A stretch of 64,000 bases of DNA, from the NCBI RefSeq assembly GCF_031679605.1, contig NZ_CP117522.1, forward strand, positions 9,980,494 through 10,044,493, given 5' to 3'. Both the position numbers and the translations under genes were made by a program. The notes under the pieces were generated by a model. That model searched no databases. It had not been told where the DNA came from and saw only the letters and a program-made list of their open reading frames with translations. This document shows, one piece after another, positions 36,002-45,481 of the stretch. This DNA comes from Streptomyces luomodiensis (GTDB taxonomy: Bacteria; Actinomycetota; Actinomycetes; Streptomycetales; Streptomycetaceae). Position 1 is the stretch's first letter. Every line of letters begins with the position of its first letter.

Positions 36002-36519
36002 GTATCCATGACCGTGCTGCTGAGCGGGCAGCGGCCACCCGGGCTTTTTCTGCGTTCTACCGTGACACCATCAAGCCGTTGATCGCGTATGTGGTCGTCA
36101 GCGGCGCGCCTGCGGCGATCGCTGCGGAGATCGCCCAGGACTGCATGATCGAGCTGTTCAAACGGTGGGAGCGCGTCAGTCATCCGCGGGCCTACGTCTA
36201 CAAGGCTGCGGCACGGATGTGGGGCCGTCGGGCCGCGAAGGTTCGGATGGAAGCGCCCCTCGACGCGCTACCCGAGCCGACGTCGCTGGTGCCCAAGCCC
36301 GATGCGCTGGCGGAGTTCGAAACCCGGCACGAGATGCTGCAGGTGCTGAAAGCCCTGCCCCCACGGCAACGGCAGGTCCTGCTCTTGACCCTTCAAGAAT
36401 TCACTCCGGCCGAGATCGCAGAGCAACTGGAGCTGGAAGCAGGAACGGTCCGCGCCCACCTGATGAGAGCCCGCCGAGCCGCTGCTGCCCGCTTCGAGGA
36501 GGGGGAGGAGGAGCAGTGA
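35998..36519 (+). CDS. ECF-type sigma-70 family factor
   Basis: 173 residues. Region 2 is EIAQDCMIELFKRWERV then HPRAYVYKAAARMWGRR; region 4 is LPPRQRQVLLLTLQEFTPAE then IAEQLELEAGTVRAHLMRAR. No region 1 or 3, as in ECF factors. GTG start overlaps the upstream stop; its own stop overlaps the next GTG (36516), making a tight three-gene operon. The promoter it reads is not known. Confidence 0.87.
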   Translation: MSIHDRAAERAAATRAFSAFYRDTIKPLIAYVVVSGAPAAIAAEIAQDCMIELFKRWERVSHPRAYVYKAAARMWGRRAAKVRMEAPLDALPEPTSLVPKPDALAEFETRHEMLQVLKALPPRQRQVLLLTLQEFTPAEIAEQLELEAGTVRAHLMRARRAAAARFEEGEEEQ

Positions 36520-37103
36520 CCGACAACCAGCGCGTCTACCTGCACGCGGAGCTCGAGGGCCAAAGCAATCAGCCGCTGGTACGTCCGAAGGCGAGGACCG
36601 GCGGCCGGACCCGGCCACGCTACCAGGTCGCTATCGAGGCCCTGGTGAGCACAACGGCCGACCCTGCTCACGTCGCAGAGCTGCATACCAGCCAGCAGCG
36701 CATCTGCGACCTGTGCCGGGAGGCCAAGTCGGTGGCCGAGGTGTCGGCGCTCCTGTCGATTCCGCTCGGAGCCACCCGCCTCCTCGTCGCCGAACTCGCT
36801 GCGGCTGGCCTGGTGGCCGTCCACCAGGCGGGCAACGGCAACGCCAGCGGCCCACCAGAGGCGACGCTCCTCGAACGAGTGCTCAACGGGCTCCGCAACG
36901 ACGAAGCAGTGGAGCGGTGGCTCGCGGATAGCTGCCAAGCGGTGGTCGACGACCTCGGCCATGCCCTGGACACAGAGGCAGGCCTTCGTGAGGTGCTGCT
37001 TCAGCACCACCACGACGCCGCCGTTGACAGTCTTGAGGATGTTCTGGACATCGAGGCCGGACTGCGGGAGGCCTTGGGAGTTCAAACCGATCTCGACAGC
37101 TGA
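36516..37103 (+). CDS. DUF742-like winged-helix protein with C-terminal extension
   Basis: 195 residues. The first 125 fit DUF742: PLVRPKARTGGRTRPRYQVA, then the winged helix (RICDLCREAKSVAEVSALLS, IPLGATRLLVAELAAAGLVA). DUF742 proteins usually sit in conservons with roadblock and G-protein genes; here a sigma factor takes that place. The C-terminal 70 residues are an extra acidic domain with an internal repeat, LDTEAGLREVL and LDIEAGLREAL. GTG start overlaps the sigma-factor stop. Confidence 0.75.
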   Translation: MTDNQRVYLHAELEGQSNQPLVRPKARTGGRTRPRYQVAIEALVSTTADPAHVAELHTSQQRICDLCREAKSVAEVSALLSIPLGATRLLVAELAAAGLVAVHQAGNGNASGPPEATLLERVLNGLRNDEAVERWLADSCQAVVDDLGHALDTEAGLREVLLQHHHDAAVDSLEDVLDIEAGLREALGVQTDLDS

Positions 37104-37740
37104 GAGACCTGACCCGGTCAGCAGCGGTCCGTGAGGTGAAGGCGGTCTGGGACGGGGTGATGTCAGCTCCACGGCTACCGCCGTCTGCCGAGGGAGCGGC
37201 ATCTGGGTGGGCGGTGATTGACGGTGGAGCAGGCTGCTGTCGGGGGATGTCGTGGTGGCGAGACGCGCAGCGGGCAGAGGGCGTCTCCGCAGAGCGATTC
37301 GTGGTTCATTCGGCGAACTGTGTACGTGACGGCGGCTTACCGTCGCGGGCTGGCGGGTCAGCCCGCCTGGCGGCCGCTGGCAGCCGGCCGAACCACAGCT
37401 CCGCGAGAGCCGCCCTTACGCCCTAGCCGTCGTCGCTCTGGGGTCAGCGTAGTTCCGCGCCATCACCACCCCTGCTCCGGGCTCTCCTCGTCACCCGCGG
37501 GAGTGAAACGCGGAGCAATTGATTGACGGACAGCGAGTCAATCGGTCGCAGCCTGCCGCCCGGGGGCCGACCGTGGGAGGGCTTGTGACCAGCGTCGATG
37601 TTGCTGCGGCCGCTCCAGCTGTCGGGCGGTGGGGATCACCGGCGCACTGCGTGCCCTGTCAGACCCGCTCCGTACGTTTCTGCCGCCAGCGCGCCACACA
37701 CCGTGAGGCGCTACCGCATCAAGCGAGGAAAGAGATCACT
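37104..37740. other. Intergenic region without recognised gene
   Basis: About 640 bp. Open frames on both strands show no family resemblance. The promoter of the next gene is probably near its right end. Confidence 0.4.
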
Positions 37741-38706
37741 GTGGATGAGCCGACTGTCACCGTGGACAATCTGCCGGACTTCATCAAGCAATGGGCCGCA
37801 GACTACGACATGTTCCTGCTACCCGCGTTATCGGCGTCGGACAGCCAGTACGCAGTGCAGCTTGGTCCTCAGGACATGGGCATCGAAGGCTTCTGCCACC
37901 TGGCATCCACTCTCGGAGCACGTGTCCTCTACCAGGACATCGACTGCTTCGACGTCGGCGAATTCGTCGACTGTTACACCGTCCCCGACGTACACACCGA
38001 CAGCGAGAAGCAGGAAGACAAGCCCTTGGACGATGCTGTCCAGCAGGCCCTGACTGCCATCCGGACCAAGGCCCGCCCATACGACGGCAAGACCGCCCGT
38101 GTCGAGGTGAGTTTCGTGCACGGCGCCGTCGCCCACATCTGGGAAGCAGTAGCACCCTGGTACACCGCATTAGTCGCCGAGTGTGACGACGTCCATGTGC
38201 TGCAGCGCAGCGCCCAACAGGAACAGTACGAGGACCGGCACCAGGCCAGGGTGGCAGAGCGGCAGGCAGACGAAGAGCAGCAGGCAACCATGGCCGCGCA
38301 CCTGGCTGAACGCCCCGATTTCCGCTCGGCCAAGAACGCAGGAGCACGCCGAGAGATTGCGGAACACGTCTTCCCCGAGCCGCAAGACAGCGAAGATTAC
38401 CGTCACTCCTTCCGACTCAGCCGCGCTCTCGCGACCGCCCACGCCGCCGTCCAGGCAGCCGCCCGGGGGGTCTACGCGGAATATGAGTGTCGCCTCGATG
38501 AGTTGGCCGAGGAACTGCTGGCCAGCGGCAAGCTTGATCAGGCAACGGGTGCAGGGCCTCGTAGGATCCTGGCAGCCGACTTCCTCACTGAGCGCTCTGG
38601 GGGATACCCGCCGCCCGGCCGCACAGTGACGCTCTTGCTCGCCCGGCCGCCGCTGAAGCCGGGCAAGGCCCCGTCCTCCAGCGCGCTCTCATTGCCGCTG
38701 ACCTGA
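37741..38706 (+). CDS. Hypothetical protein, function unknown
   Basis: 321 residues. The N-terminal domain is mixed alpha/beta and acidic (NLPDFIKQWAADYDMFLLPA); a long Gln/Glu-rich coiled coil follows in the middle (RHQARVAERQADEEQQATMA); the C-terminal part is helical (RLSRALATAHAAVQAAARGV). GTG 37741 is preceded by AGGAAAGAG, and the sequence upstream in frame does not look coding. No family recognised. Confidence 0.6.
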   Translation: MDEPTVTVDNLPDFIKQWAADYDMFLLPALSASDSQYAVQLGPQDMGIEGFCHLASTLGARVLYQDIDCFDVGEFVDCYTVPDVHTDSEKQEDKPLDDAVQQALTAIRTKARPYDGKTARVEVSFVHGAVAHIWEAVAPWYTALVAECDDVHVLQRSAQQEQYEDRHQARVAERQADEEQQATMAAHLAERPDFRSAKNAGARREIAEHVFPEPQDSEDYRHSFRLSRALATAHAAVQAAARGVYAEYECRLDELAEELLASGKLDQATGAGPRRILAADFLTERSGGYPPPGRTVTLLLARPPLKPGKAPSSSALSLPLT

Positions 38707-39065
38707 GACAGGGAGCAGCTTGCGATGGCCGCCGCCGGAAAACGCAGCCACGTGGACCGGCGGCGCCCATAGCCGTCGGGCTGGCCTGCATGTATGCGCG
38801 AGAGCCTCGGATACACGCCGGACGTGCGTGCGGTGACGTCGACGAGGGCACCGGGACCTCCCGGGAGCGAGCGCCCGGCCAGGGAGACGCCGTCCACCAC
38901 GGTCAGGGCGAGTCGGCGCCCGGCACAGGTGCCGAGCGACGAATGCGAGGGTGTCGCGGCGACCCCGGCCTGATCCGAACCATTCGCTCGCGGTGACGGA
39001 GCACTCCCGAACGCGTCCTTGCTGGCCGTCACCCTGCAGACCATGCGGGACCGGCTCCAGCAGTC

Positions 39066-39248
39066 TCAGCGGTACGCAGCGACTCCGGCAAAAATGATCG
39101 CGAGGGAAGAACCGGCGGCCCCACCAGCGACAAGCAGAGCACGCGCCCAGCCCGTGTCGGCATGTGCAGCGATCAAGCCTGCCCCACAGCCGATGTTCGC
39201 GGCGAAAGAGAGCGCAAGCAAGAGCGAGAGGACTTGGACAGACGACAT
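39066..39248 (-). CDS. Small two-helix membrane protein
   Basis: 60 residues with two transmembrane segments (VQVLSLLLALSFAANIGCGA and LLVAGGAAGSSLAIIFAGVA). Resembles a widespread class of ~60-residue Streptomyces membrane proteins of unknown role. ATG 39248 with GGAG upstream. 38707-39065 upstream of its stop holds nothing recognisable. Confidence 0.6.
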   Translation of the reverse strand: MSSVQVLSLLLALSFAANIGCGAGLIAAHADTGWARALLVAGGAAGSSLAIIFAGVAAYR

Positions 39249-39451
39249 CACTACTCCGTTCGAGAAGGAATCCTGGGCCGACGGGCCGACAGAGCCCAGG
39301 CTGTCTGTCCAGGCCGAGTGTCCAGCAGCCTTCTGCCGCAACTTGGACATACGGCAGCGAAGCCGCAGGCAGCGGCCTTACGATCTCGATGTCCAACACC
39401 GGTGCATACACCCGGTTGAGGACGGTTGGACATGAGAAAGGACGGGGCTTG

Positions 39452-41881
39452 ATGACCGGCAGCGAATCCGGGTTTCTGAACACACTGCGAGCGTTGGGCA
39501 CCTTCCGGCGCGAGCACCTGGGCAACCGGCCGTCGGACCGTGCCCTATCCCGGCTTGCTGGAACCTCTGCCTCAACGGTCGGTGACTGGCTGCGCGGCAC
39601 ACGCTTTCCACAACGCCTCGAACAGGTGCTGGCCGTCGTAGAGGGGATACGTTCCGAAGCCGACAGGCACGGCCTACCGACCGCGACAGCCACCTCGCTT
39701 CTCGACGACAGCCGCTGGCGCGCCGCTTACGACCAGGAACTGGAACGACGCACACAGAACACTCGAGCAGCCGTCGAACGGGCCCAGGCACTATCGGCGC
39801 AGCGGGGGGACCTCGGATGGCCGGTGCGGAACCTTGACGACCCGTTCACCATGGATGTCCATCACGCCATCGACGCAGGCGAAGACCCAAACGACACGGC
39901 GCTCCCTCTCCTGCCCACATACATCGAACGTGACCATGACGCCCTGCTGCACCGAGCCGCCAGACAAGCCGAAGAGGGCCGCAGCGCATTGACGACCCTG
40001 ATCGGCGGATCCTCTACGGGCAAGACCCGCGCGTGCTGGGAGACGCTCCAGCGACTGCCGGGCACGTGGCGGCTCTGGCATCCGATCGATCCGAGCTATC
40101 CCGAGGCTGCCCTGGACGGACTGCCCCGGGTCGGCCCCCGGACAGTGGTCTGGCTGAACGAAGTTCAGCACTACTTGCTCACCATGGACCCCACGCTGGG
40201 CGAACGCGTGGCCGCCGGTCTGCGAGAACTCCTGCGCTCACCCGACCGCGGCCCGGTGCTGCTCCTGGCCACGGCACACCCCGAAGACTGGAACCGACTC
40301 ACCGGCGCTCCCCACGGCACAGGCGACAACCATCCCCAGGCACGCGCCCTGCTCACCAGAGCAGGAAGCTTCACAAGAATCCCCGACACATTCATCTGCG
40401 ACCCGCAGCACCTGCTCCAAGCCGCACAGAGCGACCCCCGAATCGCCGAGGCACATGCCCATGCCAAGGGCGGACGGCTCACGCAGTACCTCGCGGGCGT
40501 ACCCGCGCTGCTCGAACGGATCGACACCGCTCCGCCCCTGGCCGCAGCCACCATCTGCGCCGCCATGGACCTGCGGCGTCTGGGCCACAGCCCCGCCCTG
40601 CCCACAGCATTACTGGAAGCAACAGCGCACGCGCTCGTCACGGACGAGCAGTGGAACCAACACGCTCATACTGGCTGGTTGAAAAACACCCTTACCTACC
40701 TGTCCACCTCCTGCAAGGGAGTCCCCGGCCCCCTCACCCTCATCAGGCAACGACCTGGCACATCGCCCCCGGACCAAGAGCACTACCGCCTGTCCGACTA
40801 CCTCGAAGAACTCGGCCGCTACACCCGCCGCCGCTACTGCCCCGCTCCGCAGTTCTGGACCGCGGCACTGCAGTACGCTCTCTCCCGCGACGACCGGCGC
40901 GCACTCGCCCGAGCTGCGCACGACCGCGGCCGGGTCGGTATTGCCGCGTCGATTCTCGACGAATACAGCCTTCCTGGTCTCTTCGACCGCTCCTCCGACT
41001 ACGCGCTCGGAGAGGAAGCCAGGACGGCCCGCGCGGAAGCCGCCCTGATACGGATCACGAAGGAGCGAGCACCCGACACACCGCGCGTGCTGGACCTCTT
41101 CTTCAAGGAGAAAGAGGCCCGTAGTCTGCAGGAACTCGGCGAGCAAGAGCGCGCTGACGCGATCTGGGAGGAACTCGCCGAAGCTCGCTTCCCCGGGGCA
41201 TGCATGAGGATCGGCGACAGACACAAGGAAGCAGGGAGGCGAACGGAAGCCGAGCAGTGGTACCGGAAAGGCGCCGATTCCGGTGACCCCGAAGCCATGC
41301 AGGCGTTGGTGTTCCTACTTGCTGAAGACGGGCTCCTTGAAGAAGCCACCGAGTGGACCGAACGTATCGCCGACGTGGGCGACATCTACGCCTACTCCCG
41401 CCTCGCTTACCGATTCGAGGAGGTGGGCGATGCCAGCCGGGCCAAGGAGTACTTCCGCAAAGCCGTCGATGCCGGACTGATCGACTGCTACACAGACCTG
41501 ATCCGAGTGCACTGGAACGAAGGAGACCAGGACACCGCACAGCGCCTCTACAATGAAGCCGTCCAGTCGGGTGAGACCAGCGGTCCCATGATGAAGGCGG
41601 AGCGCGCTGGTGAACACGCCACAGCGGACGAACTCGCTTTCACAGCGGTCGACCACGGAACAGTTCAGCCACTGCGACAACTGCTCTGGCACCGGCTGCA
41701 GCAACCGGACACCACCCTCGGCGAGACCCTCGCCCGCAAAGCCATTGACGCCGGCGAGGCCTTCATCGTCCACGGTCTGGCCGAACTTTTCTCCCCATCC
41801 GAGCACCCTCAGTCCCTCAAGGCCATGCAACGGGTATTCGAAAGCGCCGACGAGATTGGCTCGTCACACCCCGACGCATAG
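39452..41881 (+). CDS. STAND-type NTPase with N-terminal HTH and C-terminal Sel1-like repeats
   Basis: 809 residues. Residues ~20-65 form an XRE-like HTH (ALSRLAGTSASTVGDWLRGT). Walker A is TTLIGGSSTGKTRACWETL (~186), Walker B is RTVVWLNEVQHYL (~230). The C-terminal third has Sel1/TPR-like helical repeats (AEQWYRKGADSGDPEAMQAL; AKEYFRKAVDAGLIDCYTD). This HTH-STAND-repeat order is common in Streptomyces signalling and conflict proteins: the repeats sense, the NTPase switches. ATG 39452 follows AAGGACGGGG. It stands alone; no effector domain was recognised. Confidence 0.8.
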   Translation: MTGSESGFLNTLRALGTFRREHLGNRPSDRALSRLAGTSASTVGDWLRGTRFPQRLEQVLAVVEGIRSEADRHGLPTATATSLLDDSRWRAAYDQELERRTQNTRAAVERAQALSAQRGDLGWPVRNLDDPFTMDVHHAIDAGEDPNDTALPLLPTYIERDHDALLHRAARQAEEGRSALTTLIGGSSTGKTRACWETLQRLPGTWRLWHPIDPSYPEAALDGLPRVGPRTVVWLNEVQHYLLTMDPTLGERVAAGLRELLRSPDRGPVLLLATAHPEDWNRLTGAPHGTGDNHPQARALLTRAGSFTRIPDTFICDPQHLLQAAQSDPRIAEAHAHAKGGRLTQYLAGVPALLERIDTAPPLAAATICAAMDLRRLGHSPALPTALLEATAHALVTDEQWNQHAHTGWLKNTLTYLSTSCKGVPGPLTLIRQRPGTSPPDQEHYRLSDYLEELGRYTRRRYCPAPQFWTAALQYALSRDDRRALARAAHDRGRVGIAASILDEYSLPGLFDRSSDYALGEEARTARAEAALIRITKERAPDTPRVLDLFFKEKEARSLQELGEQERADAIWEELAEARFPGACMRIGDRHKEAGRRTEAEQWYRKGADSGDPEAMQALVFLLAEDGLLEEATEWTERIADVGDIYAYSRLAYRFEEVGDASRAKEYFRKAVDAGLIDCYTDLIRVHWNEGDQDTAQRLYNEAVQSGETSGPMMKAERAGEHATADELAFTAVDHGTVQPLRQLLWHRLQQPDTTLGETLARKAIDAGEAFIVHGLAELFSPSEHPQSLKAMQRVFESADEIGSSHPDA

Positions 41882-42388
41882 CCGGCACCGGCTGATCACA
41901 TCAGCGAGGTAGGTCTTCACTGACATCGGCAACAGCACTTCCGACCCCTGAACCACAGGGCGGGGTCCTTGGCAGCCGGAAACAAGCGCAGCTCAAGCTT
42001 CGGCGACCAACCCGCTGGCCTGCTCGATCCGAAGAACGGCGTGGGCCTGGGCCTGGGCGGGCCGCGGGCGACGCTGACGAAGCAGCTGGCCGTGTGGTGG
42101 GACTATGAGAGGAGGTCAGACGGGCAGTAATCCCTCGCCGTTGGCGCATGATGCTCGGAGTCGTCCCGGCTACTTTTCCGGGGACCAGGAAGCCGACCGT
42201 CTGGCACCGCTGGGCGACGAGACCAGCGTCACCGCCCAACGGTCGGCCGTCCGCCGCCTTCGCGCCGGCGACTGCCGTGCCCTGTCCGGCATTGTCCTCT
42301 GCCCCCTGCCAGGCTCCAGGCTCGTCGGCCTGCGCCCGGGGTGACGATCATCACTTCGGGGCGGTGCCATCAGATCATGCAAATGAAC
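41882..42388. other. Intergenic region upstream of tap
   Basis: About 500 bp with no supported gene. Frames on both strands lack family resemblance. Being next to tap-tpg, it may contain plasmid or arm maintenance sequences, but no iterons were seen here. Confidence 0.4.
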
Positions 42389-42429
42389 GCCTAAAATATG
42401 CCTAAGCAATTTCCATCCTATGCCTAGGC
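42389..42429. promoter_or_regulatory. Phased direct repeats upstream of tap, possible Tap operator
   Basis: The hexamer GCCTAA/GCCTAG occurs at 42389, 42400 and 42422, spaced 11 and 22 bp, i.e. on one face of the helix. The last two are part of an 11-mer, TATGCCTAAGC (42397) and TATGCCTAGGC (42419). It ends 18 bp before the tap start. Autoregulation by the Tap HTH protein is a plausible reading. Confidence 0.5.
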
Positions 42430-42446
42430 GGATGTAGCCTTGAGGT

Positions 42447-43985
42447 ATGGGTGATGAGCAATTCGACAGTGTGGAGGCGTTGCTGGAGGAGGCGCGGCTG
42501 ACGGCGCGTATGCCGGAGCCGGCCGAGCGTCTGCGTCTGCGTCAGGCCGCCGGTCTCTCCCGTGCCCAGGTGGCGGCGGCGGTGGGCGTCGGCCGACAGA
42601 CGGTCGCCAACTGGGAAGACGGCACCACCGATCCGCAGCCGCCGGGACGCTTCAAGTATCTGCGGCTGCTGGAGGGCCTGGCCCAGATTCACCCCGCAGC
42701 CCCGGCCCAAGGACTCGCCGAGACGGCCGCCCCGGTCGCAGGATCCGCTGTTCCGGAGACCGCGTGGGGCCCCGACGGGCTGGCCGTGCAGGGCGAGCCC
42801 GGCTCCTGCCTCCGCTGCGGCGTTACGACGCCCTATAAGGCCACCGACGGCCGTTCCCTGCACCCCGGTGCCATGTGCCAGCCCCCAGCCGCCGCGTCGC
42901 CGCCTCAGACCGCCGCCACGCCCGCGCCCGCTCCGACCGCTGCGCCGTCGGCGGCTCCGGCGCCGGTGCCCTCGCGGCCGCAGCGCCGGGCGAAGTCCGC
43001 GGCCCGCGCCCAGGCGGAGACCGCCGGCCTCATCGGCCAGGCCGTGCACGAAGAGCTGGAACGTGCTCAAGGTGACGCCGACGCTGCCATGAAGGCCCTG
43101 GTCAAGCGTGCCATTCCGGATGTCATGCGCCTGTTCGACGAAACCCGGGCCACCGCCCGCTATACCTACACCGCCTACCCGGCCCTGCCCGACATCCTCA
43201 AGAAGCCCTCGAAGAAGGAGCCGGACCAGATCTGGGAGGCCCGCCCCAACTTCCACCACCCCCACTACTCCCTCAAAAGCCGTGGGAGCGTCGCGGTCAC
43301 CGCCCTGGACGTCAACGCCGCCTACCTCTCCGCCCTCAAAACCTGGCTCCCGATCGGGAAGCTGGAACACTCCACCGGCACGGACGGCGTGGACCCCAAG
43401 CGCTCCGGAGTCCACTTGATCACCCCCTCACCCTGGCATCACCCCCACCTGCCCGACCCCCTCGGCGACCGCGACCAACCCGGCCCCCTCTGGGTCACCA
43501 ACGCCACCCTGCGCCTCCTGCTACGCCTCTCCGGGCCGAAATACGGCCTCCTCGACCCGCCGGTCATTCACGAATCGTGGACGTCCGGCGCGACCGAGAA
43601 TTTCCTGGACGCCCTGCGGAAGACGCTCACCGCCGCACGGGAGACCGCCATCGTGGAGGACGACACCATCACCTTCGAATACATCAAGGCGATGTACTCG
43701 AAGTTCATCTCCACAATGGGCGAATCGATCCACAACCGCCAGATCATGCGCCCGGACTGGATGCACATCATCCACAGCCAGGCGTACGCCAACCTCTGGG
43801 GCAAGGCATACAAGGCCCACCAGGCCGGTCTGGACGTCATCGCCATGATGGGCACCGACGAGCTCCACGTCACCGGCGACTGGCGGAAGGTCTTCTCCGA
43901 AGGGCGGGGCGTCGCCCAGATGAAGATCAAGCACAGCGACGCCAAGGCGTCCGGTGAGTACACCATCGGCACGGCGGCCCGCTGA
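42447..43985 (+). CDS. tap: Telomere-associated protein Tap
   Basis: 512 residues. Tap binds single-stranded telomeric overhangs of linear Streptomyces replicons and recruits the terminal protein for end patching. The N-terminal HTH is clear (RLRQAAGLSRAQVAAAVGVG then RQTVANWEDG), followed by a C2HC-type zinc motif (CLRCGVTTPY ... HPGAMC), a Pro/Ala linker and the long conserved C-terminal domain (ALDVNAAYLSALKTWLPIGK, AYANLWGKAYKAHQAGLDVI). Characterised Tap proteins are over 700 residues, so this copy is shorter. ATG 42447; stop overlaps the tpg start by one base. Confidence 0.88.
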   Translation: MGDEQFDSVEALLEEARLTARMPEPAERLRLRQAAGLSRAQVAAAVGVGRQTVANWEDGTTDPQPPGRFKYLRLLEGLAQIHPAAPAQGLAETAAPVAGSAVPETAWGPDGLAVQGEPGSCLRCGVTTPYKATDGRSLHPGAMCQPPAAASPPQTAATPAPAPTAAPSAAPAPVPSRPQRRAKSAARAQAETAGLIGQAVHEELERAQGDADAAMKALVKRAIPDVMRLFDETRATARYTYTAYPALPDILKKPSKKEPDQIWEARPNFHHPHYSLKSRGSVAVTALDVNAAYLSALKTWLPIGKLEHSTGTDGVDPKRSGVHLITPSPWHHPHLPDPLGDRDQPGPLWVTNATLRLLLRLSGPKYGLLDPPVIHESWTSGATENFLDALRKTLTAARETAIVEDDTITFEYIKAMYSKFISTMGESIHNRQIMRPDWMHIIHSQAYANLWGKAYKAHQAGLDVIAMMGTDELHVTGDWRKVFSEGRGVAQMKIKHSDAKASGEYTIGTAAR

Positions 43986-44575
43986 TGGCCGGCACCAGCG
44001 GCCGGTGGAGAGACCTGGGCGCCTTCCGCGCCCGAGGCGTCCACGGCGGAGTGGCCCTGGCCGAAGGCATCGACCGCATGGTCACCGGCATCGAATCCCC
44101 CGTCGACTCCGAACGCGGTCTCGCCGCCCGCCTGCGCTACCTCACCGCCAGCGACGCCGGCTACGAGGCCATGGACCGCGCAGGCATCCACGTCCGCCCC
44201 CGCACCCTCATCGCATGGCTGGCCGGGGAACAGACCCCCACCAAGGCCAACCTCGCTCGCCTGGACGCCGCGTACTGGGACCTGCGCCGCCGCAACGTCG
44301 TCGCCGACCTCAAGCGCCGGCTCAACAACCGCGGCCGCGGAACCCGCATCGAGATCGACCCCGTCGACCAGTCCCGCGTCCAACACAGACACCAGCGCGA
44401 CCTGGAGACCCGCAACATCAACGTCCGCGGCGCTGCATGGGACAGAGCCATCGACGCCTGGATCGCCGAAGATACGCAGGAACTCAAAGCCATCTGGGAC
44501 GACATCATCCAAAGCACCCTCGGCACCGACTGGGACGCCTACACCCACGTCTCCTCCATCGGCTGGGCCGCCTGA
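43985..44575 (+). CDS. tpg: Telomere terminal protein Tpg
   Basis: 196 residues, close to the ~185 of characterised Tpg. Tpg is covalently attached to the 5' ends of linear Streptomyces DNA and primes fill-in of the terminal gap. Recognisable segments: RTLIAWLAGEQTPTKANLAR (HTH-like), RRRNVVADLKRRLNNRGRGT, then the C-terminal IWDDIIQSTLGTDWDAYTHV. The Thr about residue 120 (GRGTRIEI) is in the right region to be the nucleotide-linked residue (Thr114 in characterised Tpg); that equivalence is my inference. Translationally coupled to tap (TGATG). Confidence 0.9.
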   Translation: MAGTSGRWRDLGAFRARGVHGGVALAEGIDRMVTGIESPVDSERGLAARLRYLTASDAGYEAMDRAGIHVRPRTLIAWLAGEQTPTKANLARLDAAYWDLRRRNVVADLKRRLNNRGRGTRIEIDPVDQSRVQHRHQRDLETRNINVRGAAWDRAIDAWIAEDTQELKAIWDDIIQSTLGTDWDAYTHVSSIGWAA

Positions 44576-45049
44576 AAGCCCCGTATCGCGAGAATCTCTA
44601 TGGATCCAGCCGCTTTTGCGCAGGTCGGAGCATCCTCTTGAGCGCGGAACCACTCTCATCAGGTCAGATCCTCAAATCTGTCCAACCGGTTGTTCCGCGA
44701 CGGCAGCGAGCTCCCTCGTCGGCCCCGGCTGGCCCGGCGAGGCAAGTCCCGTCACGGCCTACGCCTACCCGGGCCTACGGGAGCGGGGAACATCTCGCCG
44801 AGCACACTGCCGCAGCGCGCACCTTGGCGCTCTGGACGCCGAGTTGACGCAGTGCCGGAGCGCGCCTCCTGCACCTGCTGCGCAGCAGCCAGTGGCGTTT
44901 CCAGCCCGGGGCCGAGCCGGGCTGAGACGAAGAGGAACCTGAAGGCTGTGCCGTCCCTGCTCCCATGGCCGGGACCGCACTCCGCGTAGCATCTCGTAGA
45001 GTTCCAGGACCTCCGCGGTCACGCACCCAGGCCATACATACTTAAGGTC
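44576..45049. other. Intergenic region without recognised gene
   Basis: About 470 bp after tpg. No gene, hairpin or repeat of note was identified. Confidence 0.4.
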
Positions 45050-45481
45050 ATGCCCTCTTCGCTTCGCCCACCGGCCCCCCGCCCCTGTGACAGCTGCCCC
45101 TACCGGTGCGATGTTCCCGCAGGTATCTGGGCGCAGGAGGAGTACGACAAGCTCCGCCGCTATGACGCTCCCACGCCTGACCAGCCACAGGCGTTGTTCC
45201 AGTGCCACCAGGCCGATGGTGACAGCGACGTGCGTCGTATCTGCGCCGGTTGGGCGGGATGCCATGGTGCTCATCTGCTGGCACTGCGGATAGCCGTGCT
45301 GGAGGGCCGCATCGAGGCCGCGACATACCAGACAGCGTCCGAGTACGTGTCGCCGGTGCCGCTGTTCGCCTCCGGCAGTGAAGCAGCCGACCACGGCCAG
45401 GCGGGCATTGACCAGCCCAGCGGTGAAGCCGACCGGTTGATCGCCAAGATCTCCCGGGTGCGTGGAGACCTTCGCACCTGA
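45050..45481 (+). CDS. DUF6283-like cysteine-rich protein
   Basis: 143 residues. N-terminal Cys motif RPCDSCPYRCDVPAGIWA then EEYDKLRRYD, with further Cys at FQCHQ and RRICAGWAGCHG, suggesting a zinc site. This is the DUF6283 pattern of actinobacteriophage and plasmid proteins of unknown role. The C-terminal half (EYVSPVPLFASGSEAADHGQ to RVRGDLR) lies in a block duplicated at 50887-51035. ATG 45050 follows AAGGTC. Confidence 0.7.
   Translation: MPSSLRPPAPRPCDSCPYRCDVPAGIWAQEEYDKLRRYDAPTPDQPQALFQCHQADGDSDVRRICAGWAGCHGAHLLALRIAVLEGRIEAATYQTASEYVSPVPLFASGSEAADHGQAGIDQPSGEADRLIAKISRVRGDLRT

Noticed and set aside
35539..36519. A 326-residue version of the sigma factor
   Set aside because: The N-terminal 150 residues overlap another coding frame (small membrane protein) and lack sigma motifs; the GTG at 35998 with GTGA overlap is better.
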